DNA of 64,000 nucleotides from JAVJSD01 sp040219575 (GCA_040219575.1 JAVJSD010000013.1:215376-279375), one strand, 5' to 3'. Counted from the stretch's first letter, positions 15,440-24,880 are shown. The notes: a model not told the origin generated them from the letters alone. Translations and numbers: made by a program.

Positions 15440-17833
15440 CTACTTGGTTTGAAACAGTGAACTGGCGACGACGCGCTGAATCAGGCCGCGCATTCGATAG
15501 TCGTCCGCGGCGAACTCTCTGGTAATATCGTCCACGACCGGCTCGTCGCTCAACTCCAGTCGTCGCCCGACGGCGTACGTCAGCAGCCGCGACACCAGCG
15601 CCCTGGCGAAATCGTCTTTCCGCTCGGCGACGAGGTGCTCTCGCAAGGCATCGACGCCGTCGAGCTCCTGGCCGCCGGGAAGCACATCCGCGGCGCTGAC
15701 CGGCTGTGACTCGAACTTCTTGCCGACTTTTCGCCGCACCTCGGTCCGCCACTGTCCCACGGCGTCGAAATTCTCCAGGGCGATGCCCCACGGATCGATG
15801 CCGCGATGGCAGCTGGCGCAGGCCTCTCGGCCGCGATGAATCTTCAATTGTTCGCGAATCGACAGCTTGTGAAACTCCGGAACCGCCTCGTCCAACGAGG
15901 GCGCGTCAGGCGGAGGAGGCGCGGGCGGATCGTTCAGCAACTGATCGCGAATCCACACCGCCCGGCGGACGGCGTGCGAATCGCTGCCGGTCGAATTGCT
16001 GAGCAGCACGCTGGCCTGCCCCAGCAATCCCCCGCGATGCAGTTCCGGCGTCAACTCCACGCGGCGGAACCGTCGACCGTACACGCCCTGGACACCGTAG
16101 TGTTTCGCCAGCGGTTCGTTGAGCATCGTGAAGTCGGACGACAACAGGTTCAGCGCGCTGAGGTTCTCGCGCACCAGTTCGGCGAAGAACTGCTGCGTCT
16201 CGCCGCGCATTTCGTCTTTCAGACGATCGTCGAACGAAGGGTGGTAGTCGCGATCGACGGCCACGCTGTCCAACACGTTGAGCTGCAGCCACTGCTCGGT
16301 GAACTGCTCGACAAATCGCGCCGAGCGGGCATCTTGCAGCATGCGGTCGACTTCCGCCGACAACGTCCGCGGCCGATGCAGTCGCCCGCTCGCGGCATGC
16401 TCCAGCAACCGTTCATCCGGCATCGTGCTCCACAGGAAATACGACAAACGCGAGGCCAGCTCCCAGTCGCCGATCGGCCGCTTTTCGTCGCCGGCCGGTT
16501 CGACGAGGTACAGGAAGTCGGGCCGAATCAGCACCATCGCCAGCGTTTCGCGAATCGCCTGCTCGAAGGTGGGAAACTCCGCTCGTATCGACTGATAGAA
16601 GTCGACCTCACTCGCGATTTCCGCCTCCTCGACCGGCCGGCGGTAAGCCCGCGTCATGAACCGCCTCAGCACCTCGGCCACGTAGGCGTCCTCGTCGGAT
16701 TCGCGCAGCGGCGAATCGAACAAGATCCGGCGATGCGCCTCCGGCGGCCATTGGTCGAACACCGGCCCATGAAACTCGACCGACTGAACCGTGATCGTGG
16801 GCAGGCGCGGCTCGTCCGGAAAGGTCGTCTTCTTCTTGTTCTTCTCGTCCTTCACGCCCTTGGGAAGCGGCGAGCCGTCGTCGTACACGTTCCTCACACG
16901 CACGACGAGCCCGGGAAACTTTCCTTGCCCGCGCACGGGGAGGGGAAAGTCTTCGATGCGGCCGCGGAACTCGAACGTCTGCTCATCGGGCGACGTGATC
17001 TCGACGAGGTCGAACTCGCGAAACAGAATCTTCGTGTCGGGACGATAACCCACCGACACTTCCAGCAGCGGGAAGCCGACGTTCGGCTTCAGTTCGGCGG
17101 TCAGCTTGACGCGGACGAGAAACTCGCCCTCCTCCGGATAGTCGTCGACCATCTTGGCCAGGAACTCTTGCTGTCTTCCCAAACGGTTGGAGAATTCGGG
17201 ATTGCCCAACCAACCGTTGACGTTGCTTTCTTTGAATTCGTAGTCGTACCTTTTCGGCGCCGGCCCGGTGACGATGACGCGATCCAGCGCGCGACGGGCC
17301 GTGTCGAGGTAGTATTCCAACAGCAGCGCCGACATCTGCAGTGAACGGCCGTTGTTCAGAAAACCTTCGGCGGAAACTCCGTCCGGCGGCAGATCCCGTA
17401 CGTAGTTCATCTCCAGGCCGAGCAGGTCGGTCATGGTGTTCTGGTACTCGACGCGATTCAAGCGCCGCAGCACCACGCGGCCTTCCGTCTTGCGCTGCGC
17501 CGCGATGGCCTCTTCGACCTTCTCCCGCACCCACCCGGTGAGCGTGGCGAATTCGTCCCGGGATAGCTGCGGTTCGTCTTCCGGCGGCATCTCGCCGGCG
17601 TTCAGCGCGTTCAGCACTTCGTGCCACGTTTCGGCGGCGGCCCGATCACGAACCAGATTGGTGGAGAGGTTGTCGAGCCGAATGCGGGCTTCCTGCACAT
17701 CGGGCCCATGACAGCGCAGGCAGTACTTTTGCAGGATCGGCGCGACCGGTTTCGCCCCTTCCTCTTCGGCAGCAGCCAGCCAGGCGCCGCCCACGGCGAT
17801 CAACAACAGGGCTAGCAAGAAGCGAACCATCAT
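15440..17833 (-). CDS. DUF1592/DUF1588 planctomycete cytochrome-like protein
   Basis: A 797-residue exported protein with the multi-domain order of the planctomycete DUF1587-DUF1595-DUF1592-DUF1588-DUF1585 family. A signal peptide (FLLALLLIAVGGAWLAAA) is followed by a haem-binding CLRCH motif near residue 40. DUF1587 is marked by RRLNRVEYQNTMTDLLGL, DUF1595 by RRPVEEAEI, DUF1592 by RPDFLYLVEP and LSYFLWSTMPDERLL, and DUF1588 by GGLLGQASVLLSNS. A second CxxCH (CASCHRGIDPWG) lies in the DUF1588 region. DUF1585 forms the C-terminus (VSRLLTYAVGRRLELSD). The family is presumed to be an extracytoplasmic redox or degradative protein, but no reaction is established. It is the first gene of the pair with DUF1552. 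Confidence 0.93.
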   Translation of the reverse strand: MMVRFLLALLLIAVGGAWLAAAEEEGAKPVAPILQKYCLRCHGPDVQEARIRLDNLSTNLVRDRAAAETWHEVLNALNAGEMPPEDEPQLSRDEFATLTGWVREKVEEAIAAQRKTEGRVVLRRLNRVEYQNTMTDLLGLEMNYVRDLPPDGVSAEGFLNNGRSLQMSALLLEYYLDTARRALDRVIVTGPAPKRYDYEFKESNVNGWLGNPEFSNRLGRQQEFLAKMVDDYPEEGEFLVRVKLTAELKPNVGFPLLEVSVGYRPDTKILFREFDLVEITSPDEQTFEFRGRIEDFPLPVRGQGKFPGLVVRVRNVYDDGSPLPKGVKDEKNKKKTTFPDEPRLPTITVQSVEFHGPVFDQWPPEAHRRILFDSPLRESDEDAYVAEVLRRFMTRAYRRPVEEAEIASEVDFYQSIRAEFPTFEQAIRETLAMVLIRPDFLYLVEPAGDEKRPIGDWELASRLSYFLWSTMPDERLLEHAASGRLHRPRTLSAEVDRMLQDARSARFVEQFTEQWLQLNVLDSVAVDRDYHPSFDDRLKDEMRGETQQFFAELVRENLSALNLLSSDFTMLNEPLAKHYGVQGVYGRRFRRVELTPELHRGGLLGQASVLLSNSTGSDSHAVRRAVWIRDQLLNDPPAPPPPDAPSLDEAVPEFHKLSIREQLKIHRGREACASCHRGIDPWGIALENFDAVGQWRTEVRRKVGKKFESQPVSAADVLPGGQELDGVDALREHLVAERKDDFARALVSRLLTYAVGRRLELSDEPVVDDITREFAADDYRMRGLIQRVVASSLFQTK

Positions 17834-18373
17834 CAGCGGGAAGTCGGTCGGAGGGACGGTGGGGTGGGAAAGGGGGGAGGGAGCTAGTGCAACGTGACAG
17901 CCAAGAATGGGAGTAGCAGAAGTCGTGAGACTTCTGGAAGCTCAGACGTCGTCACGAACTGCTACTCGAAGATCAAGCCGTCACAAAGCACTTGAGCATC
18001 CTCTCACATCGGCGTTCTCGATTCAAGTTTCACGGGTCGCTGGGAGTACCGCGGGGAGCACCGGGCGAAGCGATCCGTCGCTCGCATTCAAAGTCGCAAA
18101 TCAGAAGCCAGTCTCGCTGACGGAGACCGGTTTGCGGCGATACGACCGTGGGGGTTTCCGGGCCAGGCGACCGCCCGACAGGCGTTGCCGCAAGATCATT
18201 GATATCAAGAACTTGCGGCATGCATTTTCTCGCGGCACCCATTGTGGACCAACGTCCAAACTGGTATATTTCGGGATTACAAATTTGCCGCTTAGGCAAG
18301 GGCTGCGGCCGACGAGAAATCGCGGTCCAACGGCTCTGCTGACGGCTGGAATGCTGATTGAAAGGACGCCACC
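17834..18373. other. Gene-free spacer between divergent genes
   Basis: This 540-base spacer separates the DUF1592-type gene and gyrA, which are transcribed away from each other, so it should hold both promoters. I could not identify convincing -10/-35 pairs. It contains a nested inverted repeat (17911-17967), and a purine-rich AAAGGA at 18361-18366 that is the likely ribosome-binding site for gyrA. Frames crossing it are not family-like. Confidence 0.6.
17911..17967. repeat. Nested inverted repeat
   Basis: Outer arms GAGTAGCAG (17911-17919) and CTGCTACTC (17959-17967) are exact reverse complements. Inside them CAGAAGTC/GACTTCTG (17917-17936) forms a perfect 8-bp stem with a GTGA loop. The structure looks like a small dispersed intergenic element; function unknown. 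Confidence 0.65.
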
Positions 18374-21109
18374 TTGTCGACCGACTCGAACGATCCGGGC
18401 GACGTTTCTTCTCCCGAGCCCGAGGGTGACGGCGGCAATGGCGGTGCGGGCCGAATCGTCGACCGCACCATCGAGCAGGAGTTGCAGGACAGCTACCTGA
18501 CGTACGCCATGAGCGTGATCGTCAGCCGCGCCTTGCCCGACGTGCGCGACGGGCTCAAGCCGTCGCAGCGCCGCATTCTGGTGGCGATGAGCGATCTGAA
18601 TCTCTCGCCGGGCGCGTCGCGGGCCAAGTGCGCCAAGATCGCCGGCGAGACGATGGGCAACTATCACCCGCACGGCCAGGAAGTGATCTACCCCACGCTG
18701 GTGCGCATGGCCCAGGAATGGAACATGCGGCACGTGCTGGTCGACAAGCAGGGGAACTTCGGTTCGATCGCCGGCCTGCCCGCCGCTCAGATGCGTTATA
18801 CCGAGGCGCGGCTGTCGCCGATCGCGGCGATGATGCTCGACGACGTGAAGCTCGACACGGTCGACTTCATCCCCAACTACGACGAGTCGCGCACCGAGCC
18901 GTCGGTGCTGCCTTCGAAGTTTCCCAACCTGGTGGTCAACGGTTCGCAGGGCATCGCGGTGGCGATGGCCACGTCGATTCCGCCGCACAATCTGCGCGAA
19001 GTCTGCGAAGGGGCGATCCGTCTGATCGACGAGCCCGAGATCTCGATCAACGAACTGATGGAGGTCATCCCCGGCCCCGACTTCCCCACCGGCGGCATCA
19101 TCTGCGGCCACAACGGCATCCGCCAGGGTTATCACTCCGGCCGCAGCACGGTGGTGGTGCGTGCGCGGGCCCGGATCGAAGAGTATCAGAAGAACCGTTT
19201 CCGCATCGTGGTCACCGAGATTCCGTTCCAGCAGTTCCGCGACACGGTGATCGAGAAGATCGCCACGCTGGCGGCCGACGGGCGGATCGAAGGCGTGAGC
19301 GCCGGCGGCATTCGCGACGTGAGCGATCTGAAGGAGCCGGTGCGGATCGAGATCAACGTCAAGGCGAACGCCGATCCCGAGGTGGCGCTCAACCAGCTCT
19401 ACCAGTTCTCGCCGCTGCAGACGTCGATCTCGCTGAACTTCCTGGCGCTGGTCGACGGCAAGCCGCGGCAACTGACGATCAAGGAGCTGCTGGAGGAGTT
19501 CATCCGTCACCGGGTGACCGTCATCCGCCGCCGCACGCAGTTTCTGCTGGCGCGGGCCCGCCGCCGCAAACACACGGTGGAAGGCCTGCTGCTGGCGCTG
19601 GCCAACATCGACGAAATCATCCGCATCATTCGGGCCTCGAAGACGCAGGCCGAGGCCAAGACCTCGTTGATGGGCGTCGAGTGCCCCGCCGCGATGATGC
19701 AGCGGGCCCTGGGCGACGAGGGTTTCGGCCACTTCCAGCAAGAGCGCGGCGTCGCCGACGTCTACACGCTGACCGCCGTGCAGGCCGATGCGATTCTGAA
19801 GATGACGCTCGGCCAACTCGTGAATCTGGAGCAGGAGCGTCTCGGCGAAGAGTACCGCAAGCTGCTGGAGGAGATCGCCGGATATTTGGAGATCCTCTCC
19901 GACGACCAGAACATCCTCAACATCATCAAGGAAGACCTGGAGGAGATCAAACGCAAGCACGGCGACGACCGCCGCACCGAGATCAACAACGAGGAGCTCG
20001 GCGTCTTCGACATGGAGGATCTGATCACCGAGGAGACGATGGTCGTCTCGATCAGCCACCGCGGCTACATCAAACGCACGCCGATCAGCGTGTACCGCGC
20101 CCAGCGCCGCGGCGGCAAGGGCCTCAAGGGGGCCAAAACCGAGGAAGAAGACCCGATCGAACATGTGTTCGTCGCCAGCACGCACGCCTACCTGCTGTTC
20201 TTCACCAACAAGGGCCGCGTGTACTGGCAGAAGGTGTACGGCCTGCCGCAGGGTTCGCGCGACAGCCGAGGCCGGGCCATCGTCCGCGTGCTCGATCTCG
20301 ACGAGAACGAAACCATCGCCGATTGCCGCGCGGTCCGCGACTTCGACCTGCCGGGCCACTTCCTGATGATGGCCACCAAGAACGGCTTGGTGAAAAAGAC
20401 GCCGCTGGAGGCGTACAGCCGGCCGAAGAAGGGAGGCATCATCGCCATCAAGCTCCGCGAAGACGACGAGCTGATCGACGTGGTGATCACCAAGCCCGGC
20501 GACGACGTGCTGCTGGCGACGTCCAACGGCATGGCGATCCGCTTCAGCGAGCAGGACGCCCGACCGATGGGCCGCAACACCTCGGGCGTGAAGGGCATCT
20601 CGCTCGCCGAAGGCGACCAGTTGGTGGGCATGGTGATCGCCGATCCCGACGCCACGCTGCTCACCGCCTGCGAACACGGCTACGGCAAGCGAACGTACTT
20701 CGGCCAAGGCAGTGTCGCCGAAAGCAGCACCGCCGAAAGCAGCGCCGCCGAAAGCAACGCCGCCGAGGGAGCCGAAGCAGGCGCGGCGGAGAGCGAAGAG
20801 GAGGAAACCTCCGGCTCGGCCCGCTATCGCCTGCAGCGCCGCGGCGGCAAAGGCCTGCGCGACATCAAGACCACGAAGCGCAACGGCCGCGTGATCGGCA
20901 TCGTCCGCGTGACCGACGACGACGAAGTGCTGATGATGACCGGCCGCGGCAAGCTGCAGCGCATCGCCGCCAAAGACATCAACCCCATCGGCCGCAACAC
21001 GCAAGGCGTGCGGATCATGAGTCTCGACGACGAAGACACGCTGGCGGCGGTTGTGCGGGTGCCGAAAGAGGACGATGACGAGACCGAGGGGGGAGAAGCG
21101 GGCGAATGA
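18374..21109 (+). CDS. gyrA: DNA gyrase subunit A
   Basis: The breakage-reunion subunit of DNA gyrase, 911 residues. The start is a TTG at 18374 with AAAGGA seven bases upstream. An acidic Gly/Asp-rich leader of about 30 residues precedes the conserved core (IEQELQDSYLTYAMSVIVSRALPDVRDGLKP). The catalytic tyrosine is Tyr142 in MRYTEARL. The positions equivalent to E. coli Ser83 and Asp87 are Glu103 and Pro107 (HGQEVIYP). The C-terminal DNA-wrapping domain contains the GyrA box QRRGGKG twice, at 20104-20124 and 20833-20853. A low-complexity Ala/Glu/Ser insert built of AESS-type units (about 20714-20812) precedes the second box. The tail is acidic. One GyrA box in the first blade is the norm and argues against ParC. 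gyrB is not in the window. Confidence 0.95.
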   Translation: MSTDSNDPGDVSSPEPEGDGGNGGAGRIVDRTIEQELQDSYLTYAMSVIVSRALPDVRDGLKPSQRRILVAMSDLNLSPGASRAKCAKIAGETMGNYHPHGQEVIYPTLVRMAQEWNMRHVLVDKQGNFGSIAGLPAAQMRYTEARLSPIAAMMLDDVKLDTVDFIPNYDESRTEPSVLPSKFPNLVVNGSQGIAVAMATSIPPHNLREVCEGAIRLIDEPEISINELMEVIPGPDFPTGGIICGHNGIRQGYHSGRSTVVVRARARIEEYQKNRFRIVVTEIPFQQFRDTVIEKIATLAADGRIEGVSAGGIRDVSDLKEPVRIEINVKANADPEVALNQLYQFSPLQTSISLNFLALVDGKPRQLTIKELLEEFIRHRVTVIRRRTQFLLARARRRKHTVEGLLLALANIDEIIRIIRASKTQAEAKTSLMGVECPAAMMQRALGDEGFGHFQQERGVADVYTLTAVQADAILKMTLGQLVNLEQERLGEEYRKLLEEIAGYLEILSDDQNILNIIKEDLEEIKRKHGDDRRTEINNEELGVFDMEDLITEETMVVSISHRGYIKRTPISVYRAQRRGGKGLKGAKTEEEDPIEHVFVASTHAYLLFFTNKGRVYWQKVYGLPQGSRDSRGRAIVRVLDLDENETIADCRAVRDFDLPGHFLMMATKNGLVKKTPLEAYSRPKKGGIIAIKLREDDELIDVVITKPGDDVLLATSNGMAIRFSEQDARPMGRNTSGVKGISLAEGDQLVGMVIADPDATLLTACEHGYGKRTYFGQGSVAESSTAESSAAESNAAEGAEAGAAESEEEETSGSARYRLQRRGGKGLRDIKTTKRNGRVIGIVRVTDDDEVLMMTGRGKLQRIAAKDINPIGRNTQGVRIMSLDDEDTLAAVVRVPKEDDDETEGGEAGE

Positions 21110-21295
21110 GCGCGGGCGATGATTATCCGGCGCGACGTCCTCTCCAAATGACCAAGCACCAACAACGCATGGCAAAGAGTGAATGAACGAAAGTCCCAAC
21201 AATTCTTCATTAGTCATTGGGATTTGGTCATTGGTCATTTTCGCTAGACTCCGCCGCGTATCGGCGGCCTACTCCGTCACTCCGCACCTCGCCTC

Positions 21296-22285
21296 ATGAC
21301 CAAGCGCGCACTGATCACCGGCGTCACCGGCCAGGACGGCGCGTACCTCGCGCGGTTCCTGCTGGAAAAGGGGTACGAAGTTCACGGCATGGTGCGCCGT
21401 TCGAGCAGCGAACGATTCGAGCGGATCAGCGAGATTCGCTCGGAGCTGAACCTGCACCAGGCCGATCTGCTCGACCAACTCTCGATCGTGCGGCTGATCG
21501 ACGAGACGCGGCCGCACGAGGTGTACAACCTGGCCGCGCAGAGTTTCGTGCCGACCAGCTTCGCGCAGCCGCTTTTGACCGGCGAGTTCACGGCCCTGGG
21601 CGTGACGCGGATGCTGGAGGCGATCCGCCACATCGACACCAGCATTCGCTTCTACCAGGCCAGCAGCAGCGAAATGTTCGGCACCGTGCAGGAGGAGCCG
21701 CAGACCGAGAAGACGCCCTTCTGGCCCCGCAGCCCCTACGGCGTGGCGAAGACCTACGGCCATTGGATCACGGTCAACTACCGCGAGAGCTACGGCATCT
21801 ACGCGTGCAGCGGCATCCTGTTCAATCACGAGTCGCCGCTGCGGGGGCGCGAGTTCGTCACCCGCAAGATTTCCGACGCCGTGGCGCGCATCAAACACGG
21901 CGTGCTGCACAAGCTGCGATTGGGCAACCTCGACGCCCAGCGCGACTGGGGCTTCGCCGGCGATTTCGTCCGCGCCATGTGGTTGATGCTGCAGCAGGAC
22001 GAGGCCGACGACTATGTGATCGCCACCGGCCGGAAGCACACCGTACGCGAATTCGCCCGGCTCGCCTTCGCCCGCGTCGATCTCGACTGGGAGCAGTACG
22101 TCGAAGTCGATCCTCAACTGTTCCGCCCCGCCGACGTCAACACGCTATGCGGCGACGCCAGCAAGGCGCGCGAGAAGCTCGGCTGGACGCTCGAAGTTTC
22201 GTTCGAGCAACTGGTCGCCATGATGGTCGACGCCGACATGCAGCGCGTCGAGCGGGAACTGGCCGGCCGCGACGGGGCGATCTGA
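21296..22285 (+). CDS. gmd: GDP-mannose 4,6-dehydratase
   Basis: A short-chain dehydrogenase/reductase of 329 residues, expected to convert GDP-mannose to GDP-4-keto-6-deoxymannose, the first step to GDP-fucose and related sugars. The NADP-binding motif GVTGQDGAYLARFLLEKGY is at the N-terminus. RRSSSERFERI, NLAAQSFVPTSF, SSSEMFG and the catalytic YGVAK follow. FNHESPLRGREFVTRKI is characteristic of Gmd. It is slightly shorter than many Gmd proteins (about 340-370). No fucose synthase gene is adjacent, so the final sugar is unknown. The spacer before it (21110-21295) holds a duplicated GTCATTGG phrase and no gene. No strong ribosome-binding site is seen. Confidence 0.94.
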   Translation: MTKRALITGVTGQDGAYLARFLLEKGYEVHGMVRRSSSERFERISEIRSELNLHQADLLDQLSIVRLIDETRPHEVYNLAAQSFVPTSFAQPLLTGEFTALGVTRMLEAIRHIDTSIRFYQASSSEMFGTVQEEPQTEKTPFWPRSPYGVAKTYGHWITVNYRESYGIYACSGILFNHESPLRGREFVTRKISDAVARIKHGVLHKLRLGNLDAQRDWGFAGDFVRAMWLMLQQDEADDYVIATGRKHTVREFARLAFARVDLDWEQYVEVDPQLFRPADVNTLCGDASKAREKLGWTLEVSFEQLVAMMVDADMQRVERELAGRDGAI

Positions 22286-22634
22286 TCCGCCACTGCTCCG
22301 CGTACGATGTGGGGCACATGAGGCAACGGAGAGAACGGAGTTGCGCTGCGAGCATGGTTCGCGGGTGAACGTTTCTCTCTGGTTCTCTCGCTTCTGAACG
22401 GGATTGATAAGGCAGCGGAGAAAGCCGAGGAAAGTGGCGACATGGTTCGACCACGGATGCTGTTTTTCGATTAACAGCACGCTCGATTCGAATCGCTGCG
22501 GAGACGATCACGCTTTCGAAAACCAACGGAATTGCTGCACTTCCTGTTCGCTCTCCGCATTTTCCAGTTCGAAAAGTAATCAGAGTTTGCATCTGCGTTC
22601 CCCGGGATGTAGCCTGACGCGGCACACGCATTAC
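22286..22634. other. Gene-free spacer
   Basis: About 350 bases lie between gmd and the nucleoside hydrolase gene. Frames on either strand are short or antisense and not family-like. Phrases such as GGCAACGGAGAGAACGGAG and GGCAGCGGAGAAAGCCGAG are similar and may be decayed repeats. The promoter of the downstream gene should be here but is not identified. Confidence 0.5.
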
Positions 22635-22640
22635 GGAGGT
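22635..22640 (+). promoter_or_regulatory. Strong Shine-Dalgarno site
   Basis: GGAGGT lies five bases before the ATG at 22646. It fixes the start of the nucleoside hydrolase gene and is unusual in this window, where most genes lack such a strong site. Confidence 0.8.
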
Positions 22641-22645
22641 GAACC

Positions 22646-24817
22646 ATGTCCAGAACGACTCTCGTTCCAGCCGCTGTTCTCGCACTACTGGTCCTCGCGA
22701 CGGGATCGTTCGCCGCGGAGCCATCAAAGCGGATCCCCATCCTGCTCGACACCGACATCGCGGCGGACGTTGACGACGCCTTCGCGCTGGCGCTGCTGCT
22801 GACCAGTCCCGAGTTCGACCTGCGGGGCGTGACGACCGTCGCCGGCGACGCGCGCGTCAAGGCGATGCTGGCCTGCCGGTTTCTGGATGCGGTGGGACGG
22901 CCGGGTGTGCCGGTGGCGGCGGGCGAGTCCACCACGTCCGCCAAGAACGAAGGGATGTATCAGTACGGCCTGCGGGCTTCTCCGAAACGGCCGGTTAAAG
23001 AGGGCGCAGTGGAGTTCCTGCATGAGCAACTCCAGGCCGATCCCGGAGAGATCACGCTGATCGCCGTCGGTCCGCTGACGAACGTTGCGGCGCTGTTGGA
23101 GAAACATCCCGAGTCGGCGAAATCGATCAAGCGTATTGTGTTGATGGGCGGCGCGATTTGCGTGGGATACAACGGCCAGGCGCCCGCCGAACCGGAGTGG
23201 AACATCAAAAGCGATGTGGCCGCCGCCCGACGTGTATTCACCTCAGGCGTCCCGCTGGTGGTCGCCCCGCTGGACGCCACTGTGTCGGTGAAGTTAACGG
23301 CCCCGCGTCGCAAGAAGTTGTTCGCGGCGGACTCACTGCTCTGCAAACATCTGCAGGGACTGTACGAGTTATGGGGCAAGGAGACGCCCGTGCTGTACGA
23401 TTCCGTGGCGGCGGCGCTGGCGCTCGACGGCGCGTTTCCGCTGGTGAAAATGGCGCCGATGCGCCTGGAAGTCGCCGACGACGGTGCGACACGGGCGGTC
23501 GAAGGCGAACCGAACGCGCGAGTGGCCGTCGGCATTGAGGCGGAGAAGTTCCTCGATTGGCACCACCAGCGCGTCACGGGTTTGCCCTTGGAGGGCGACG
23601 ACCTGCCCGAGCAGTGGATTCTGGAGGTGGCGCGGGATGGTTCGGCGCGGCTGCTGAATTATCCGATCGATCTCGACGCGCTCGCTCAATTGAGAAACTC
23701 CGCGGCGGACGACAAGGTGAAATCCATCGTCATCCGCGCCGATTCCGAGGCGCGCACGGGCGACGTTCAGGAGATCATCCGTCGCCTTCACCCGGTGTCC
23801 GGCGAATTTTCGCTAGCGGTGCTCGACGCGCCGAAAGCCAAGAACGTCTCGCCGCTTCGCAAAGCAGGCGGCATGCCGTCCAGCGTGCACGTCAGCGAAA
23901 ACTACGAGACCGAGATCGAGCGCCGCTGGTGGCTCTCGGGAGAGCGCGTCCGCGACGGTGAGGAATTCGCCTGCCGGGCGATGCTCTGCCGCAACTTCGA
24001 TCAAAAGATGGGAGACCGCTACAAGATCCACCGGGCGGTGATCTTCAATCCCGTGCCCGGGCCGCCGATGGGACCACGCACGCGATTGAGCTTCCGCTAC
24101 AAGATCGACGGCGCCGATTCGTTGCGGGTGCAGATCTTCAGCCTGAGCAATGGCTATCACCGCTTCCTTACCGTGACCGATTTGAAGCAGGACGCATGGC
24201 GCGAAGCGGTCGTCGACATGACCGACGCCCGTCGCCCCGATGGCTCGGGCGGGCCCCTGTCGGAAGACGAACGGATCGACGACATCCAGTTCTACACCGA
24301 CGCCGAGGCGGAACTGCTCATCGACGACATTGTGCTGTTCGACGAGGCGGCGAAACCGGTCGAGAAGCCGTTTCCCGAGAACATCGTCTTCACCGGCGGT
24401 TTCGACACCGGCCGGCAAGGCCAGGAGTGGCCCGGGCGATTCGAGATTGTAGCGCACGAGGCGCCGCGAACGTGGAAGGCGGCTCAGTCCGTTGTCGATG
24501 AGGAGACCGGCGAATCGGTATTGAATGTTTCGTTGCGTGGTCGTCGACCGCTGGCTGAAGTCGTGCGCCTGCGATTCCGGTACTATTTAACCGGCGGAGA
24601 CCAGATTAGCCTGGTGTTGCAGAACGGCGAAACGGAATCTTCATTGCGCGGCGAAGTACAGGAAGTCGTTCAGGGCCGCTGGACCGAAACGACGGTGGAG
24701 TTTCCGACAGCGAAGGGTCGGCAGCAGAATCGGTCGGTGGAGGAAGTTCGCTTCGTGATTCCCAAGGGCGCCAGTTTACGGATCGACGACCTGCTGCTCT
24801 ATCAGCCCGCGGACTGA
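22646..24817 (+). CDS. Secreted nucleoside hydrolase-like protein with C-terminal modules
   Basis: A 723-residue exported protein. A signal peptide (LVPAAVLALLVLATGSFA) is followed by an inosine-uridine nucleoside hydrolase-like domain (about residues 30-310). The metal-binding loop is DTDIAADVDDAFAL, with Asp35, Asp37, Asp41, Asp43 and Asp44. TLIAVGPLTNVAALL and RIVLMGGA are typical of the family, and LYDSVAAALAL fits the C-terminal metal Asp. The remaining 400 residues are unlike cytoplasmic nucleoside hydrolases: a linker, then two beta-rich modules (about 420-590 and 595-720) each ending in an IDDI/LxxF or IDDLLLY phrase, resembling carbohydrate-binding sandwiches. Secretion and the extra modules suggest a substrate other than cytoplasmic nucleosides, which is inference. 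The start is set by a GGAGGT site. Confidence 0.8.
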   Translation: MSRTTLVPAAVLALLVLATGSFAAEPSKRIPILLDTDIAADVDDAFALALLLTSPEFDLRGVTTVAGDARVKAMLACRFLDAVGRPGVPVAAGESTTSAKNEGMYQYGLRASPKRPVKEGAVEFLHEQLQADPGEITLIAVGPLTNVAALLEKHPESAKSIKRIVLMGGAICVGYNGQAPAEPEWNIKSDVAAARRVFTSGVPLVVAPLDATVSVKLTAPRRKKLFAADSLLCKHLQGLYELWGKETPVLYDSVAAALALDGAFPLVKMAPMRLEVADDGATRAVEGEPNARVAVGIEAEKFLDWHHQRVTGLPLEGDDLPEQWILEVARDGSARLLNYPIDLDALAQLRNSAADDKVKSIVIRADSEARTGDVQEIIRRLHPVSGEFSLAVLDAPKAKNVSPLRKAGGMPSSVHVSENYETEIERRWWLSGERVRDGEEFACRAMLCRNFDQKMGDRYKIHRAVIFNPVPGPPMGPRTRLSFRYKIDGADSLRVQIFSLSNGYHRFLTVTDLKQDAWREAVVDMTDARRPDGSGGPLSEDERIDDIQFYTDAEAELLIDDIVLFDEAAKPVEKPFPENIVFTGGFDTGRQGQEWPGRFEIVAHEAPRTWKAAQSVVDEETGESVLNVSLRGRRPLAEVVRLRFRYYLTGGDQISLVLQNGETESSLRGEVQEVVQGRWTETTVEFPTAKGRQQNRSVEEVRFVIPKGASLRIDDLLLYQPAD

Positions 24818-24861
24818 ACGCCCGTGGCCGATGCCGCCGGCATCGGCGCACCACCTCGAAC

Positions 24862-24880
24862 CGCGGGGCTAGTCCCCGCG
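24862..24880. repeat. CGCGGGG/CCCCGCG hairpin, copy 3
   Basis: The arms are the same 7-bp sequence as at 10309 and 10459, with loop CTAGT. It lies between the convergent nucleoside hydrolase and lgt genes, so it may act in either terminator, but no T-run follows. Confidence 0.6.

Noticed and set aside
18628..21078. Plus-strand frame of 816 codons overlapping gyrA
   Set aside because: Shifted reading of gyrA, Arg/Gly/His-rich and without conserved motifs.
18101..21238. Minus-strand frame of 1,045 codons
   Set aside because: Antisense to gyrA, His/Val/Leu-rich nonsense translation; gyrA on the plus strand is unmistakable.
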